Shown here piece after piece: positions 1 through 7,460 of a stretch of 22,284 nt of DNA. A model generated the notes under the pieces. The model searched no databases. It saw only the letters and a program-made list of their open reading frames with translations, and was not told where the DNA came from. Source of the stretch: JBFWYO01 sp050186335 (GTDB lineage: Bacteria; Pseudomonadota; Alphaproteobacteria; Bin65); the NCBI GenBank assembly GCA_050186335.1, contig JBFWYO010000079.1:1-22284 (forward strand), in the 5' to 3' direction. Made by a program: the position numbers and the translations under genes. Numbering within the stretch: position 1 is the first letter of the stretch; every line of letters starts with the position of its first letter.

Positions 1-1
1 C

Positions 2-337
2 ATTCTGGTTATTTGCGGCATTTATCTCGTGCTCGGATGCCTGCTCGAAAGCCTGTCGATGATCCTGCTGACCATTCCGATCTTCTATCCGATCGTGCAG
101 TCGCTCGGATTCGACATGGTGTGGTTCGGCATCATCGTCGTGGTCGTCGTAGAAATCAGTTTGATTACACCGCCCGTCGGTATGAACGTGTTCGTCATCA
201 AGGCGATCGTGCCGGATGTTTCGATATCGACGATCTTCCGCGGCCTGACGCCGTTCTTAGTCGCCGATATCTTCCGGCTCGCCTTGTTCATCTTTGTCCC
301 CCCCATCATCCTGTTCCTGCCATCGTTCATGAAATGA
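2..337 (+). CDS. TRAP transporter large permease (DctM-type), 3' end only
   Basis: This is the C-terminal part, about 111 residues, of the large membrane subunit of a tripartite ATP-independent periplasmic transporter; the gene enters from the left edge. The frame is open from base 2. The visible part is strongly hydrophobic, with several membrane segments. It carries the family-typical stretch SLITPPVGMNVFVIK, followed by the usual last segment, where DctM proteins end. Family knowledge: DctM forms the ion-coupled channel with DctQ and receives an organic acid from the DctP binding protein. Its stop overlaps the start of the FAD monooxygenase gene by ATGA, so the two are probably translationally coupled. 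The substrate is then likely an aromatic or other carboxylic acid fed to that enzyme; this last point is inference. Confidence 0.9.
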   Translation: MLVICGIYLVLGCLLESLSMILLTIPIFYPIVQSLGFDMVWFGIIVVVVVEISLITPPVGMNVFVIKAIVPDVSISTIFRGLTPFLVADIFRLALFIFVPPIILFLPSFMK

Positions 338-1479
338 CCAAAACTTCCATTCGACAAGCCGCAATCGCTGGCGGCGGAATTGCCGGCCTATCAGCCGCAA
401 TCGCGCTCGCGCAGCGCGGCTGGCAGGTTCGCGTGCACGAGCGCAGCCCGACGCTGCGACCCGAAGGCGCAGGCATCTATATCTGGGAGAACGGGCTTCG
501 CGTGCTGCGCGCGCTGGGCGCCGACGAAGATGCGCTGGAAGGCTGCCACCGCGGCTGGATGCGCGAAACCCACGACGATCGCAATCGTGTGGTTGCGGTC
601 GCGCATTGGAGTGCCGAGCCTGGCCGCCGGGTGGTCTCGGTCGCGCGGCTGCAGCTGCTCGGCGCATTGGAACGTCGCGCGCTCGCGCTCGGCGTTCGCA
701 TCGATTACGGCAGTGAAGCCGTGGCGGCCAGCGCGGGAGGAGAGATCCGGCTCGCGAACGGCGAAACCCATAAAGCCGATCTGGTGATCGCGGCCGACGG
801 CGTCAACTCCAAAGTGCGCGACTCGCTGGGCTTGCTGCGCTCGCGAACCAAGCTCGCCGACGGCGCGATCCGCGTGATGATTCCACGCCTGCCCGAGGAA
901 TGCAGTTCCGAAGAAGGCCGCAAATACATCGAATACTGGTCCGGCATCCGGCGCATCCTTTACACGCCGTGCAACCAGCGGGAGATTTATCTGGCGCTGA
1001 CGACGCTCGATACCGATGCCGCGGCGAAAGCTGTGCCGCTGAACAAGCGCGTGTGGCAGGACGCGTTTCCCCATCTGGCCGCGTTGATCGAGCGGATCGG
1101 GTCGGACGGCCGCTGGGACCTGTTCGAAACCGTCAAACTGAAGCAATGGGGCCTCGGGCGCGTCGCCGTGATCGGCGATGCGGCTCATGCGCAAGCGCCC
1201 AATCTTGGGCAAGGCGGCGGCTGCAGCCTGATGAATGCGCTGGCGCTTTCGGTGGCATTGGATGAAACATCGAGTATTGAAGCGGGCCTCGCGCTATGGG
1301 AGCGGCGCGAGCGACCGTTGACCGAACACACCCAGCGCGTTTCCGCGCTATACAGCCGCACCACCGTGCTGCCGCCGCGCGTCCGGTCCGCGGTGCTCGG
1401 CTGGGCCGGGCGATCGAGCTGGGCGATGGGGCATCGATTGCGGGCTGCCCTGCACGTTCCCACCGGCGCGGAGCCATGA
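334..1479 (+). CDS. FAD-dependent aromatic monooxygenase (salicylate/6-hydroxynicotinate hydroxylase-like)
   Basis: A 381-residue single-component flavoprotein monooxygenase that would use NAD(P)H and O2 to hydroxylate an aromatic ring in the cytosol. Three family motifs are visible: the dinucleotide fold AIAGGGIAGLSAA (Gly 13, 15, 18), the DG motif DLVIAADGVNSKVR (Asp155-Gly156), and the GD motif VAVIGDAAHAQAPN (Gly281-Asp282) followed by LGQGGGCSLMNA. The length fits the salicylate hydroxylase group. I chose the ATG at 334, which overlaps the TRAP permease stop (ATGA); the frame stays open further upstream only as an antiphase reading through the permease. The alpha/beta hydrolase gene begins one base after its stop, so the three form an operon. 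The exact substrate cannot be read from sequence. Confidence 0.9.
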   Translation: MTKTSIRQAAIAGGGIAGLSAAIALAQRGWQVRVHERSPTLRPEGAGIYIWENGLRVLRALGADEDALEGCHRGWMRETHDDRNRVVAVAHWSAEPGRRVVSVARLQLLGALERRALALGVRIDYGSEAVAASAGGEIRLANGETHKADLVIAADGVNSKVRDSLGLLRSRTKLADGAIRVMIPRLPEECSSEEGRKYIEYWSGIRRILYTPCNQREIYLALTTLDTDAAAKAVPLNKRVWQDAFPHLAALIERIGSDGRWDLFETVKLKQWGLGRVAVIGDAAHAQAPNLGQGGGCSLMNALALSVALDETSSIEAGLALWERRERPLTEHTQRVSALYSRTTVLPPRVRSAVLGWAGRSSWAMGHRLRAALHVPTGAEP

Positions 1480-1480
1480 C

Positions 1481-2347
1481 ATGAGCTTTGACGATCTGCC
1501 CCCCTTGCCGCCGCTGATCCATCCCGAGGCCAACGGCTACGCGATTCGCTGCATGGCGGCCACGCGCCGCGTCCAGGCCGAAGCCAACGTCGCAATCGAT
1601 CTCGCTTACGGCGGCGATTATTGGCAGAAGTTGGACATCTATCGGCCCAAGCGTATCGACCCGGCCGCCGGCTTGCCGGTCTTGGTCTTCTTTCATGGCG
1701 GGGCCTGGACCAACGGCACCAAGGAATGGATGGGCTTCATGGCCCCGCCGTTGACCGACATCCCGATCGTCTATGTCGCCGCCAATTATCGGCTGGCGCC
1801 GGCCATCCGCTATCCGACCATCGTCGAAGACTGCATGGCGGCGACGGCATGGGTGCGGGACAATATCCGAGCCTACGGCGGCGATCCGGAACGGTTATAC
1901 GTCGGCGGTCATTCGGCCGGCGGCCATCTCGCCGCGCTGGTGGCGTTGGATAGTGGCCGCGGACAAGCCATGGGCCTGCCCCAGGGCGCGATCAAGGCGT
2001 GCCTGACCATCTCCGCGGCGTTCGATTTCCGCGCCCGCGACGCTTTAGCGGGCACGATGGAGCGAAGGGTCTACGAACAGGTCTTGGCCCGAGAAGCGGA
2101 CGACGAACCGGCCAGCCCGATCGTCCACGTGCGTCGCAACGCGCCGCCGTTCTTCATCGCCTGGGGCGAACGCGATTTTCCGCGCCTTATCAAACAAGGC
2201 AACGCCATGGCGGCCGCGCTCAAACAGAGCGGCGTGGCTGTCGAAACCATGGTCATTCCCGAGACCGATCATTTCGAAGCCAACGAAGTCTGCGCATCGC
2301 CCGATTCGGGATGGTCCGTGGCGGCCAGGCGCTGGCTCACCAAATAG
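1481..2347 (+). CDS. Alpha/beta hydrolase, HGGxW esterase (BD-FAE / kynurenine formamidase-like)
   Basis: A 288-residue cytosolic serine hydrolase of the hormone-sensitive-lipase/BD-FAE type. The oxyanion-hole motif HGGAW is at residues 72-76. The nucleophile elbow GHSAG has Ser145. The other triad members are probably Asp232 in WGERDF and His264 in ETDHFE. The order and spacing fit a complete single-domain enzyme, and no signal peptide is visible. The start is one base after the monooxygenase stop, so the genes are almost certainly co-transcribed. Family members hydrolyse small esters or amides such as N-formylkynurenine. Here the neighbours suggest cleavage of an ester or amide of the aromatic substrate, which is inference. 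Confidence 0.87.
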   Translation: MSFDDLPPLPPLIHPEANGYAIRCMAATRRVQAEANVAIDLAYGGDYWQKLDIYRPKRIDPAAGLPVLVFFHGGAWTNGTKEWMGFMAPPLTDIPIVYVAANYRLAPAIRYPTIVEDCMAATAWVRDNIRAYGGDPERLYVGGHSAGGHLAALVALDSGRGQAMGLPQGAIKACLTISAAFDFRARDALAGTMERRVYEQVLAREADDEPASPIVHVRRNAPPFFIAWGERDFPRLIKQGNAMAAALKQSGVAVETMVIPETDHFEANEVCASPDSGWSVAARRWLTK

Positions 2348-2382
2348 TCGGGACCGAGCCGTTCCGGCGCGCCATCGTGCGC

Positions 2383-2955
2383 TCACTTGGGCGCCGTGCG
2401 GCGCGTCGGCGAATCGCCGAAATCCTCTTTCATCTCGCCGCGGATCTGATCGAGCAAGCGAGCGGCGACATCGCTGAACGTCTTGCGTTCCGCTTCGGTC
2501 ATGCAGGAGAGCAGGCGCGCCAGGCGCTCGTTGGCGAATTTGTTGACGCGGTCGTGCAGTTCCGCGCCTTTCCGCGTCAATATCAAACTCGAACGCCGCG
2601 CGTCACCCGGATGACCCTGCGCGGCAAGTATCCTTCGTGCGATCAGCGCGGCACTGAGCCGGCTCACGAGCGCCTTGTCGACGCCCAGTTCGCGGCTCGC
2701 CTCGATCATGGGGATGGGTTGTGCGGCGCCCACAACGGCCAGCAGCCGCCATTCCGCGAAACTCAGACCATACTGCCGCGAATAATTTGCGGTCGCGTGC
2801 CGCGACAATTGATTCGCGAGTGTGATGATCTGATGCGGCAGATGGTGCTTGATGTCGGCCGGCAAACGCACCGCATGCAGCCTGCCCGCGTTTCTCTTAG
2901 ATTTGCCGCTCACCCGCGTCGACACCATCGCCTCGCTCGTCGCTGTCGCCACCAT
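2383..2955 (-). CDS. MarR-family transcriptional regulator
   Basis: A 190-residue winged-helix regulator. The HTH core is visible: EASRELGVDKALVSRLSAAL, with the recognition helix around DKALVSRL. It is followed by the beta-wing HPGDARRSSLILTRKG and C-terminal dimerisation helices. The frame is open up to 3126, but the extra residues are basic and low in family character and would run across the divergent promoter. I therefore placed the start at the ATG at 2955; 2928 is a second candidate. It is divergent from the luciferase-like gene at 3125 and convergent with the hydrolase ending at 2347. MarR proteins typically repress their divergent neighbour until a phenolic ligand binds, and a perfect palindrome in the shared promoter supports that role here. 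Confidence 0.87.
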   Translation of the reverse strand: MVATATSEAMVSTRVSGKSKRNAGRLHAVRLPADIKHHLPHQIITLANQLSRHATANYSRQYGLSFAEWRLLAVVGAAQPIPMIEASRELGVDKALVSRLSAALIARRILAAQGHPGDARRSSLILTRKGAELHDRVNKFANERLARLLSCMTEAERKTFSDVAARLLDQIRGEMKEDFGDSPTRRTAPK

Positions 2956-3037
2956 ACACCAGACCCGCCACCGCAGCAGGCGTCTTTTGTCGTGTACCGG
3001 CCCGGACCGATCAGATTGACATCGCGGCCGCGCTGTG

Positions 3038-3057
3038 GTTGATATATCAACTATAAT
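3038..3057. promoter_or_regulatory. Palindromic operator with -10-like element in divergent MarR/monooxygenase promoter
   Basis: GTTGATATATCAAC at 3038-3051 is a perfect 14-bp palindrome in an otherwise GC-rich intergenic stretch. It is directly followed by TATAAT (3052-3057), a consensus -10 hexamer on the plus strand, though without a good -35 at the normal distance. A TTGACA lies at 3016-3021. On the minus strand, TTGACC (3083-3078) and AATATT (3060-3055) are 17 bp apart, which would place the MarR gene's transcription start on the palindrome. The size, AT-rich centre and position fit a MarR dimer site, so autorepression plus repression of the luciferase-like gene is the likely logic. The palindrome is seen; the binding protein is inferred. 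Confidence 0.6.
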
Positions 3058-3124
3058 ATTATGCCGCCGTTCGAAGCGGTCAATGACATAGACCGGCCGC
3101 GCCGGCACACGGAGGAAAATGCCC

Positions 3125-4183
3125 ATGCAGTTCGGACTGAACTTTTTCCCCAGCGTCGGCCCGTCGGAGATGAGCGCCGAGCAATACTGGCAGGAAGCCC
3201 TTTCGCTCGCCGAGCTCGCGGACTCGCTGGGCTATACGCATATCCGGACGGTCGAACATTATTTCGAGCCGTATGGCGGCTACAGCCCGAACCCGTTGCT
3301 GTTCCTCGCCTCGGCCGCGCAGCGGACCAAGCATATGCGGCTGATCTCCGGCGCCGTACTGCCGGTGTTCAATCACCCGCTCAAACTCGCCGGCGAAATT
3401 GCGATGCTCGATGCGCTTTCCCGCGGTCGCCTCGACGTCGGTTTCGCCCGCGCGTTCCTGCCGCATGAATTCGATCGCTTCGGCCGAAAGCTCGACGAAT
3501 CGCGTGCGCGGTTCGACGAAGGCGTGCGCCAGATACGGCTGTTGCTGACCCAGGAAAACGTCTCCGACGACGGCACGTTTCACAAGATCAAGAACGTCAC
3601 CTCGTTGCCGCGTCCGACGCAACTGCCGACGCCGCCGATGTGGATTGCATCGTTCGCAACGCCGGAATCGTTCGCCGCGGCCGGCAAGGCCGGCATGTCG
3701 ATGATGGCGATTCCGCTGTCCGGCGGGAAAATGAACGATCTGATCGGCCTGTACCGCGAGAACTGGCGTTCGGCCGGGCATCCCGGCAATGGCCGCGTCA
3801 TGCTGTCGTTCTCGATGTGCTGCATGCCCAACCGGGAAGACGCGATCGCGGCGTTCCGGGCGCCGATGAACGGCTACATGAAGGCCTTGGTCGCAGCCGC
3901 ATCCGGCTGGTTCGGCGGCAGTTCCAAGGACTATCCCGGCTACGAAAAGATGATCGCCGCGTTGAAGGACGAGGACTTCGACAAGCAGGTGGCAAACGGA
4001 CTCTGCTGGGCGGGCACGCCCGCCGACGTCAAGGACATGATCGCGTCCTACACGTCGAAGGTGCAGTTCGAGATCGCCTCGCTGCACATCAAGCCGCATA
4101 CGTTCGACGCGGCCTTGGCGGCGCAATCGCTTCGGCTGTTCGCGCGGGACGTCATGCCGCAGTTTCGCGACCGAGGCGCGTAG
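3125..4183 (+). CDS. LLM-class flavin-dependent oxidoreductase (luciferase-like monooxygenase)
   Basis: A 352-residue bacterial-luciferase-like TIM-barrel protein that would use reduced flavin and O2. Family marks include the N-terminal strand QFGLNFF, THIRTVEHYF with the His near residue 45, LPVFNHPLKLAGEIAMLDAL, SRGRLDVGFARAFLPHEF and the late WAGTPADV segment. These match alkanal or alkanesulfonate monooxygenase-type proteins in length and order. GGAGG at 3111-3115 lies 9 nt before the ATG at 3125 but only 3 nt before the ATG at 3119, so I prefer 3125. It stands alone downstream of the palindromic operator and divergent from the MarR gene. The needed flavin reductase is not seen nearby. 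Substrate unknown. Confidence 0.88.
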   Translation: MQFGLNFFPSVGPSEMSAEQYWQEALSLAELADSLGYTHIRTVEHYFEPYGGYSPNPLLFLASAAQRTKHMRLISGAVLPVFNHPLKLAGEIAMLDALSRGRLDVGFARAFLPHEFDRFGRKLDESRARFDEGVRQIRLLLTQENVSDDGTFHKIKNVTSLPRPTQLPTPPMWIASFATPESFAAAGKAGMSMMAIPLSGGKMNDLIGLYRENWRSAGHPGNGRVMLSFSMCCMPNREDAIAAFRAPMNGYMKALVAAASGWFGGSSKDYPGYEKMIAALKDEDFDKQVANGLCWAGTPADVKDMIASYTSKVQFEIASLHIKPHTFDAALAAQSLRLFARDVMPQFRDRGA

Positions 4184-4217
4184 ACCGAGAAAGCATTGCG
4201 CTGGGCCGGCTCTACCT

Positions 4218-4442
4218 AAGCCGCGCGACGAGCTCATCACTGGCGAGATCGTGTACTCGCTTGCGAAGGCGCGGATCATGATCGAGCAGTGGCGGCACAA
4301 CTACAATACAATGCGTCCACACCCATCGCCGGTCGATCGGCCGCCAGCGCCGACCGTCGTGCAGTGGCCTGCCGAGCCAGACTCGTCACCGGTCGCGCGC
4401 CCGGCCACTGCACCGCTGGCGCCGAGCGCTTCATTGAACTAA
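4218..4442 (+). pseudogene. IS3-family transposase (OrfB/integrase) C-terminal remnant
   Basis: The reading frame encodes KPRDELITGEIVYSLAKAR and continues IMIEQWRHNYNTMRPH, ending in DRPPAP. This is the very characteristic C-terminal tail of IS3-family DDE transposases (compare the usual RDEL-NGEI-YSL-EA, IEQWR-YNT-RPH, Y-RPPAP pattern). The catalytic DDE core upstream is absent: the frame upstream of about 4218 loses family similarity and reaches the end of the luciferase-like gene within 35 bases. Only about 45 recognisable residues remain, so the element is dead. It marks an old insertion or deletion between the catabolic block and the glycan-type genes. Confidence 0.8.
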
Positions 4443-4482
4443 CTTTGCAACCGGATCCGCTCTCGCGGGCGGTCAATACCAC
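4218..4482 (+). mobile_element. 3' end of a degraded IS3-family insertion sequence
   Basis: The transposase tail described at 4218-4442 is followed by a stretch (about 4441-4482, AACTTTGCAACCGGATCC and onward to GGTCAAT) that resembles the last tens of bases and terminal repeat of IS3-type elements. No matching left end was found between 4184 and 4217, so only the right-hand part survives. The exact boundary is uncertain and was judged by eye. Confidence 0.5.
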
Positions 4483-4516
4483 TCGTTGAGACACGACCAA
4501 TAGACGAAGGCGATGA

Positions 4517-4750
4517 ATGTCGGCGTTCGTGATTCTCGACGTAGATATTAACGATATGGCGAGATATCAGCAGTTTATGGCAGGCGTGAAGCCCGCTTTG
4601 GAATGGGCGGGAGGTAAATATCTAGCTCGCGCAAGCAAGCATGAATTTCACGATGGGGATTGGTCCCGGCGGCGGAAAATTCTACTGGAAATTCCCTTGC
4701 TTGAAGCATGGGAATTTATACAAGGCGAAATCGCCAGATGCCGGATGTAG
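4517..4750 (+). CDS. DUF1330 family protein, shortened at the C-terminus
   Basis: A 77-residue product starting MSAFVILDVDINDMARYQQF and containing GGKYLARASKHEFHDGDW and RRKILLEIPLLEAWEF, which is the DUF1330 pattern (a small dimeric alpha/beta ferredoxin-like fold of unknown role). Family members are usually about 95-100 residues. Here the last strand is missing, because the frame ends GEIARCRM at a TAG inside the start of the next gene. GAAGG at 4506-4510 is well spaced before the ATG at 4517, so the 5' end looks intact. The shortening, the overlap with an unrelated gene and the IS3 remnant just upstream suggest that the 3' end was lost by rearrangement. It may no longer be functional. Confidence 0.6.
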   Translation: MSAFVILDVDINDMARYQQFMAGVKPALEWAGGKYLARASKHEFHDGDWSRRRKILLEIPLLEAWEFIQGEIARCRM

Positions 4751-6216
4751 AGGAACAGGGACGACGCAACGGGGGGCTGCTGCGAGGGCTCACGGCGTCG
4801 TTCGCGAAAATTCTGGGACGTAGCGAAGTCGAGTCACCCGTCGGACTCGCCGAGCGGAAATTCAAAGACGGCGTCCGGCCGGTGATCCGATGGATCAAGG
4901 GCGACGGCAAGGACGACGCCGTCACGCGGTCGGCCATCGCCCAGGCGACGCGCCTGTTCGGCGCCGACGTTGACTATTGCTTGTGTAGCGCAGGAATTTC
5001 GGCGGGCCGTGCGCGCGACGTCCTCGCATGGGCGGTCCAACCCGTCGAATTGCGCCCAGTCGGTCCCGAAGACAATCCACGCTTGGCAGAGGTCTTGCGG
5101 CGGGCGGGCTGCAAAGCGGAACGCTTCGGCTATTGGTGGAAGTGGTTCCCGGAACGCGTGCGGCCGAATGCGCCGGAGTGGATCCTCGACGGCGACATGG
5201 TGATCACCGGCGCGCCGCCCTGGTTCGGCGCTTGGCGCGAAGGACGCGATCGCCTCCGGGTGACGCAAGACGATGCGTGGGACATCAATGGTCTCTACGG
5301 CGAGTATCTCCCGTTCGTCGACGCGAAACTGAGGCTGTATTCCGGACTCATCTCGCTGCCGCCGCGCTTGCGTTACCTTCCCGCCGTTCTGCGCGTCCTG
5401 CGGCGGCGCCCGCTCGCACCGGGGCATGACGGGTGCGAGAACATGAGCGAACAGGGCGTCATCGCGGCAGCGATGGGCAGGCTGCGCGCGACCCCGATTC
5501 CGCTTCACGAGTTTCCGTTCGGCCGGGCATTCGAGGATCGGCTGAACTTCGGCCTCGCCGGCCCGCAGGGAACGCCTTGGGGCTATCATTTCGGCTTTGC
5601 GTTCCGGCGCGACAACCCGCACTTCGAGCGCCTCGCCGCGGCGGGAACGATCTTCTTCGCCGACGAGGAGCCGCCGCCCCAGCAACGATATATCTGGATG
5701 CGCAATGTCGGCCAATGGGGCCGGCCGGGCTGGTCCATGAACATGGATTGCGTCGATCGAATTGCGGCGCTGGCGGCGCCGTTGCGCGGCCGCCGGGTGC
5801 TCGAGATCGGCACGTCGCGGGGATATCTCGCCGCCGTCATGGCCGCCCTGGGCTGCCGCGTCACGACCGTGGACGCGGCCGACCGCGGAGCGCGGTCGAA
5901 CCTCGAGGGGCTGGGCGTCGCAGTCCAGGTCGAAAGCGCCGCGAATTTTCTCGAGCGTTGCGGCGATTCGTTCGCGTTGATCACCGTCGATCTGCACGGC
6001 AACGGCGTCGACGTCTGGCAGGAGCTTTGGCCCCTGCTGGGCCCCCGCCTCGAGCGGAACGGCGCTCTGGTTCTCTACAACAGCCATCTGTGGAAGATAC
6101 CGGAATGGAAATCGGAGACCGGATTGAAGTGGGTCATGGAGACGCAATTGGTCGATTGGTCTTACGAGGCCTTCGCGGATCCCCTACCGGGCATGATCGT
6201 GTGTCGGCATGGCTGA
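4738..6216 (+). CDS. Two-domain protein: glycosyltransferase-like N-terminus and SAM-dependent methyltransferase C-terminus
   Basis: A 492-residue protein. The C-terminal third is a class I SAM methyltransferase: motif I RRVLEIGTSRGYLAAV (residues 352-367), the acidic end of strand 2 at TTVDAAD (Asp379), and ALITVDLHGNG as a motif-II-like strand. The N-terminal part (about 70-270) resembles a GT-A nucleotide-sugar transferase: the strand-end PEWILDGDMVITGAPPWF has a DGD (151-153) in the place of the metal-binding DxD, and YSGLISLPPRL and MSEQGVIAA follow as in sugar-transfer folds. The start at 4738 overlaps the DUF1330 stop by 13 bases; an ATG at 4708 is an alternative. Its end overlaps the aminotransferase start (ATGGCTGA). 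A role in making a methylated sugar or glycan is likely. The N-terminal assignment is the weaker part. Confidence 0.7.
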   Translation: MPDVEEQGRRNGGLLRGLTASFAKILGRSEVESPVGLAERKFKDGVRPVIRWIKGDGKDDAVTRSAIAQATRLFGADVDYCLCSAGISAGRARDVLAWAVQPVELRPVGPEDNPRLAEVLRRAGCKAERFGYWWKWFPERVRPNAPEWILDGDMVITGAPPWFGAWREGRDRLRVTQDDAWDINGLYGEYLPFVDAKLRLYSGLISLPPRLRYLPAVLRVLRRRPLAPGHDGCENMSEQGVIAAAMGRLRATPIPLHEFPFGRAFEDRLNFGLAGPQGTPWGYHFGFAFRRDNPHFERLAAAGTIFFADEEPPPQQRYIWMRNVGQWGRPGWSMNMDCVDRIAALAAPLRGRRVLEIGTSRGYLAAVMAALGCRVTTVDAADRGARSNLEGLGVAVQVESAANFLERCGDSFALITVDLHGNGVDVWQELWPLLGPRLERNGALVLYNSHLWKIPEWKSETGLKWVMETQLVDWSYEAFADPLPGMIVCRHG

Positions 6217-7216
6217 CCGCACACCGTTTTGTGACCTGACGCGCGCGATCGCCCCGATCCGCGGCGAGATCGACGCCGCCATCGCGCGAGTCGTGGATCG
6301 GGGATGGTTTCTGCGCGGGCCGGAAGTCGACGCATTCGAGCGGGAGTGGGCGCGCTATTGCGGGCAGTCCTATTGCGTCACGTGCGGCAGCGGCACCGAA
6401 GCCCTCACGATCGCGGCCCTGGCGCTCGGACTCGAAACGGCGCGCGTCCAGGCAAACACGATCCCGCTGACGGCCATCGGCTTGAAGCAGGCCGGCGTCC
6501 GAATCTTGGTCTCCGAGATCGACGACGGGGGCCGGCTGGAACGTCCGGGCGCGGATGCGGTTCCGGTCCTGCTCTATGGACGCCGCCCATCGGCGGCGGA
6601 ATTGGGCTGCACGCTTTTCGATGCCGCGCATGCCCATGGCTGGAAGCCGCCGCCGCACGCCGTTGCGTGTTGGAGTTTCTACCCGACCAAGTCGTTGGGC
6701 GCCCTTGGCGACGCCGGCGCGGTGACGACCAACGACCCGAAGCTCGCCGAGATCATGGCAGCGCTGTGCGGCCGCGACGACCGATTGCGCGATGGTCGGC
6801 AGATAACGTCGCGCATGGACGAGATTCAGGCGGCGGTGTTGCGAATCAAGCTGCTACGTCTTGACTCATGGCTGGCGGAACGCCGCCGCATCGCGGCGGC
6901 CTATTTCGAACATCTTCCGGTCGGCATTCGATGCGTGTCGACGATCGACGACAGCCTTCATCATCTCTTCGTCATCCGCTGCGCCGGTCGCGCCGAACTC
7001 ATGGCCGAGCTTGAACGCAACGGTGTGGGATCGAAAGTCCATTTTCCCGAGCCGCTGCATCGTCAAGACGCGCCGTGGGGCGACAAGGGTGAGTCGCTGC
7101 CGAAGGCCGAGGCGTGGTGCGATACCGTGCTGAGCCTGCCCTGCTATCCCGGCCTTCGCGTGGACGAGATCGTCAGGACGTGTTCGGTGATCGCCGAATG
7201 GACGCTCCGTGCATGA
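6209..7216 (+). CDS. DegT/DnrJ/EryC1/StrS-family PLP aminotransferase (sugar aminotransferase-like)
   Basis: A 335-residue fold-type I aminotransferase of the kind that transaminates keto-sugar nucleotides. The visible core is GSGTEALTIAALALG (PLP phosphate contacts, about residues 60-74), FDAAHAHGW with the pyridine-binding Asp138, and WSFYPTKSLGALGDAGAV with the Schiff-base Lys161, followed by the usual SRMDEIQAAVLRIKL. It is somewhat shorter than the common 360-380 residues: the stretch between the SGTEAL motif and the FDAA motif is compact, and the usual ANTIPLTAIG loop is present. The start overlaps the preceding gene by 8 bases, so translation is coupled. Together the two genes suggest synthesis of an amino sugar or N-containing glycan residue. 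The exact substrate is unknown. Confidence 0.87.
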   Translation: MADRTPFCDLTRAIAPIRGEIDAAIARVVDRGWFLRGPEVDAFEREWARYCGQSYCVTCGSGTEALTIAALALGLETARVQANTIPLTAIGLKQAGVRILVSEIDDGGRLERPGADAVPVLLYGRRPSAAELGCTLFDAAHAHGWKPPPHAVACWSFYPTKSLGALGDAGAVTTNDPKLAEIMAALCGRDDRLRDGRQITSRMDEIQAAVLRIKLLRLDSWLAERRRIAAAYFEHLPVGIRCVSTIDDSLHHLFVIRCAGRAELMAELERNGVGSKVHFPEPLHRQDAPWGDKGESLPKAEAWCDTVLSLPCYPGLRVDEIVRTCSVIAEWTLRA

Positions 7217-7344
7217 AAGGCACACGATCGATGGACTGACGCGCGGTTACCGGGCTATTTTGTCCGATCGGTGTTGCTCGGAGAGAAAGCCCGGAAAAGC
7301 CTGGATGTGTGTGTAGTCTTTACCGAACGTCGCTCCGGTCAAAA

Positions 7345-7374
7345 TCCCTGTTAAACAGGGAGAATACAGGGAAA
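7345..7374. repeat. TCCCTGTT/AACAGGGA inverted repeat plus direct copy
   Basis: TCCCTGTTAAACAGGGA (7345-7361) is an inverted repeat with 8-bp arms and a single-base spacer. It is followed by ACAGGGAAA starting at 7366, so ACAGGG is repeated at an 11-bp step. The same core recurs downstream at 7461, 7482 and 7503. The arms would form a hairpin with almost no loop, so a protein site or a decayed repeat is more likely than an RNA structure. Confidence 0.75.
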
Positions 7375-7460
7375 TTTAGCTCAAAAAGCCCCGAAGGCCT
7401 GCACGACGCCCCCTAACCCATTGAATAAAATGAACGTTTGTGAACTTCCCTACACATCGA

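Noticed and set aside
13..333. Upstream extension of the FAD monooxygenase frame by 107 codons
   Set aside because: It overlaps the TRAP permease in another frame, is Arg/His-rich without family similarity, and the ATG at 334 gives a standard N-terminus with the dinucleotide-binding motif at the right distance.
1999..3042. Plus-strand open frame of 347 codons spanning the hydrolase end and the MarR gene
   Set aside because: It reads out of frame through the hydrolase and antisense through a clear MarR gene, and no family is recognisable.
3080..4300. Long minus-strand open frame of 406 codons opposite the luciferase-like gene
   Set aside because: It is an antisense shadow of a clear gene in GC-rich DNA, with Arg-rich low-complexity composition and no recognisable domain.
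4834..6147. Minus-strand open frame of 437 codons opposite the GT/methyltransferase gene
   Set aside because: It lies fully within a coding gene with recognisable motifs, and its product has shadow-like composition.
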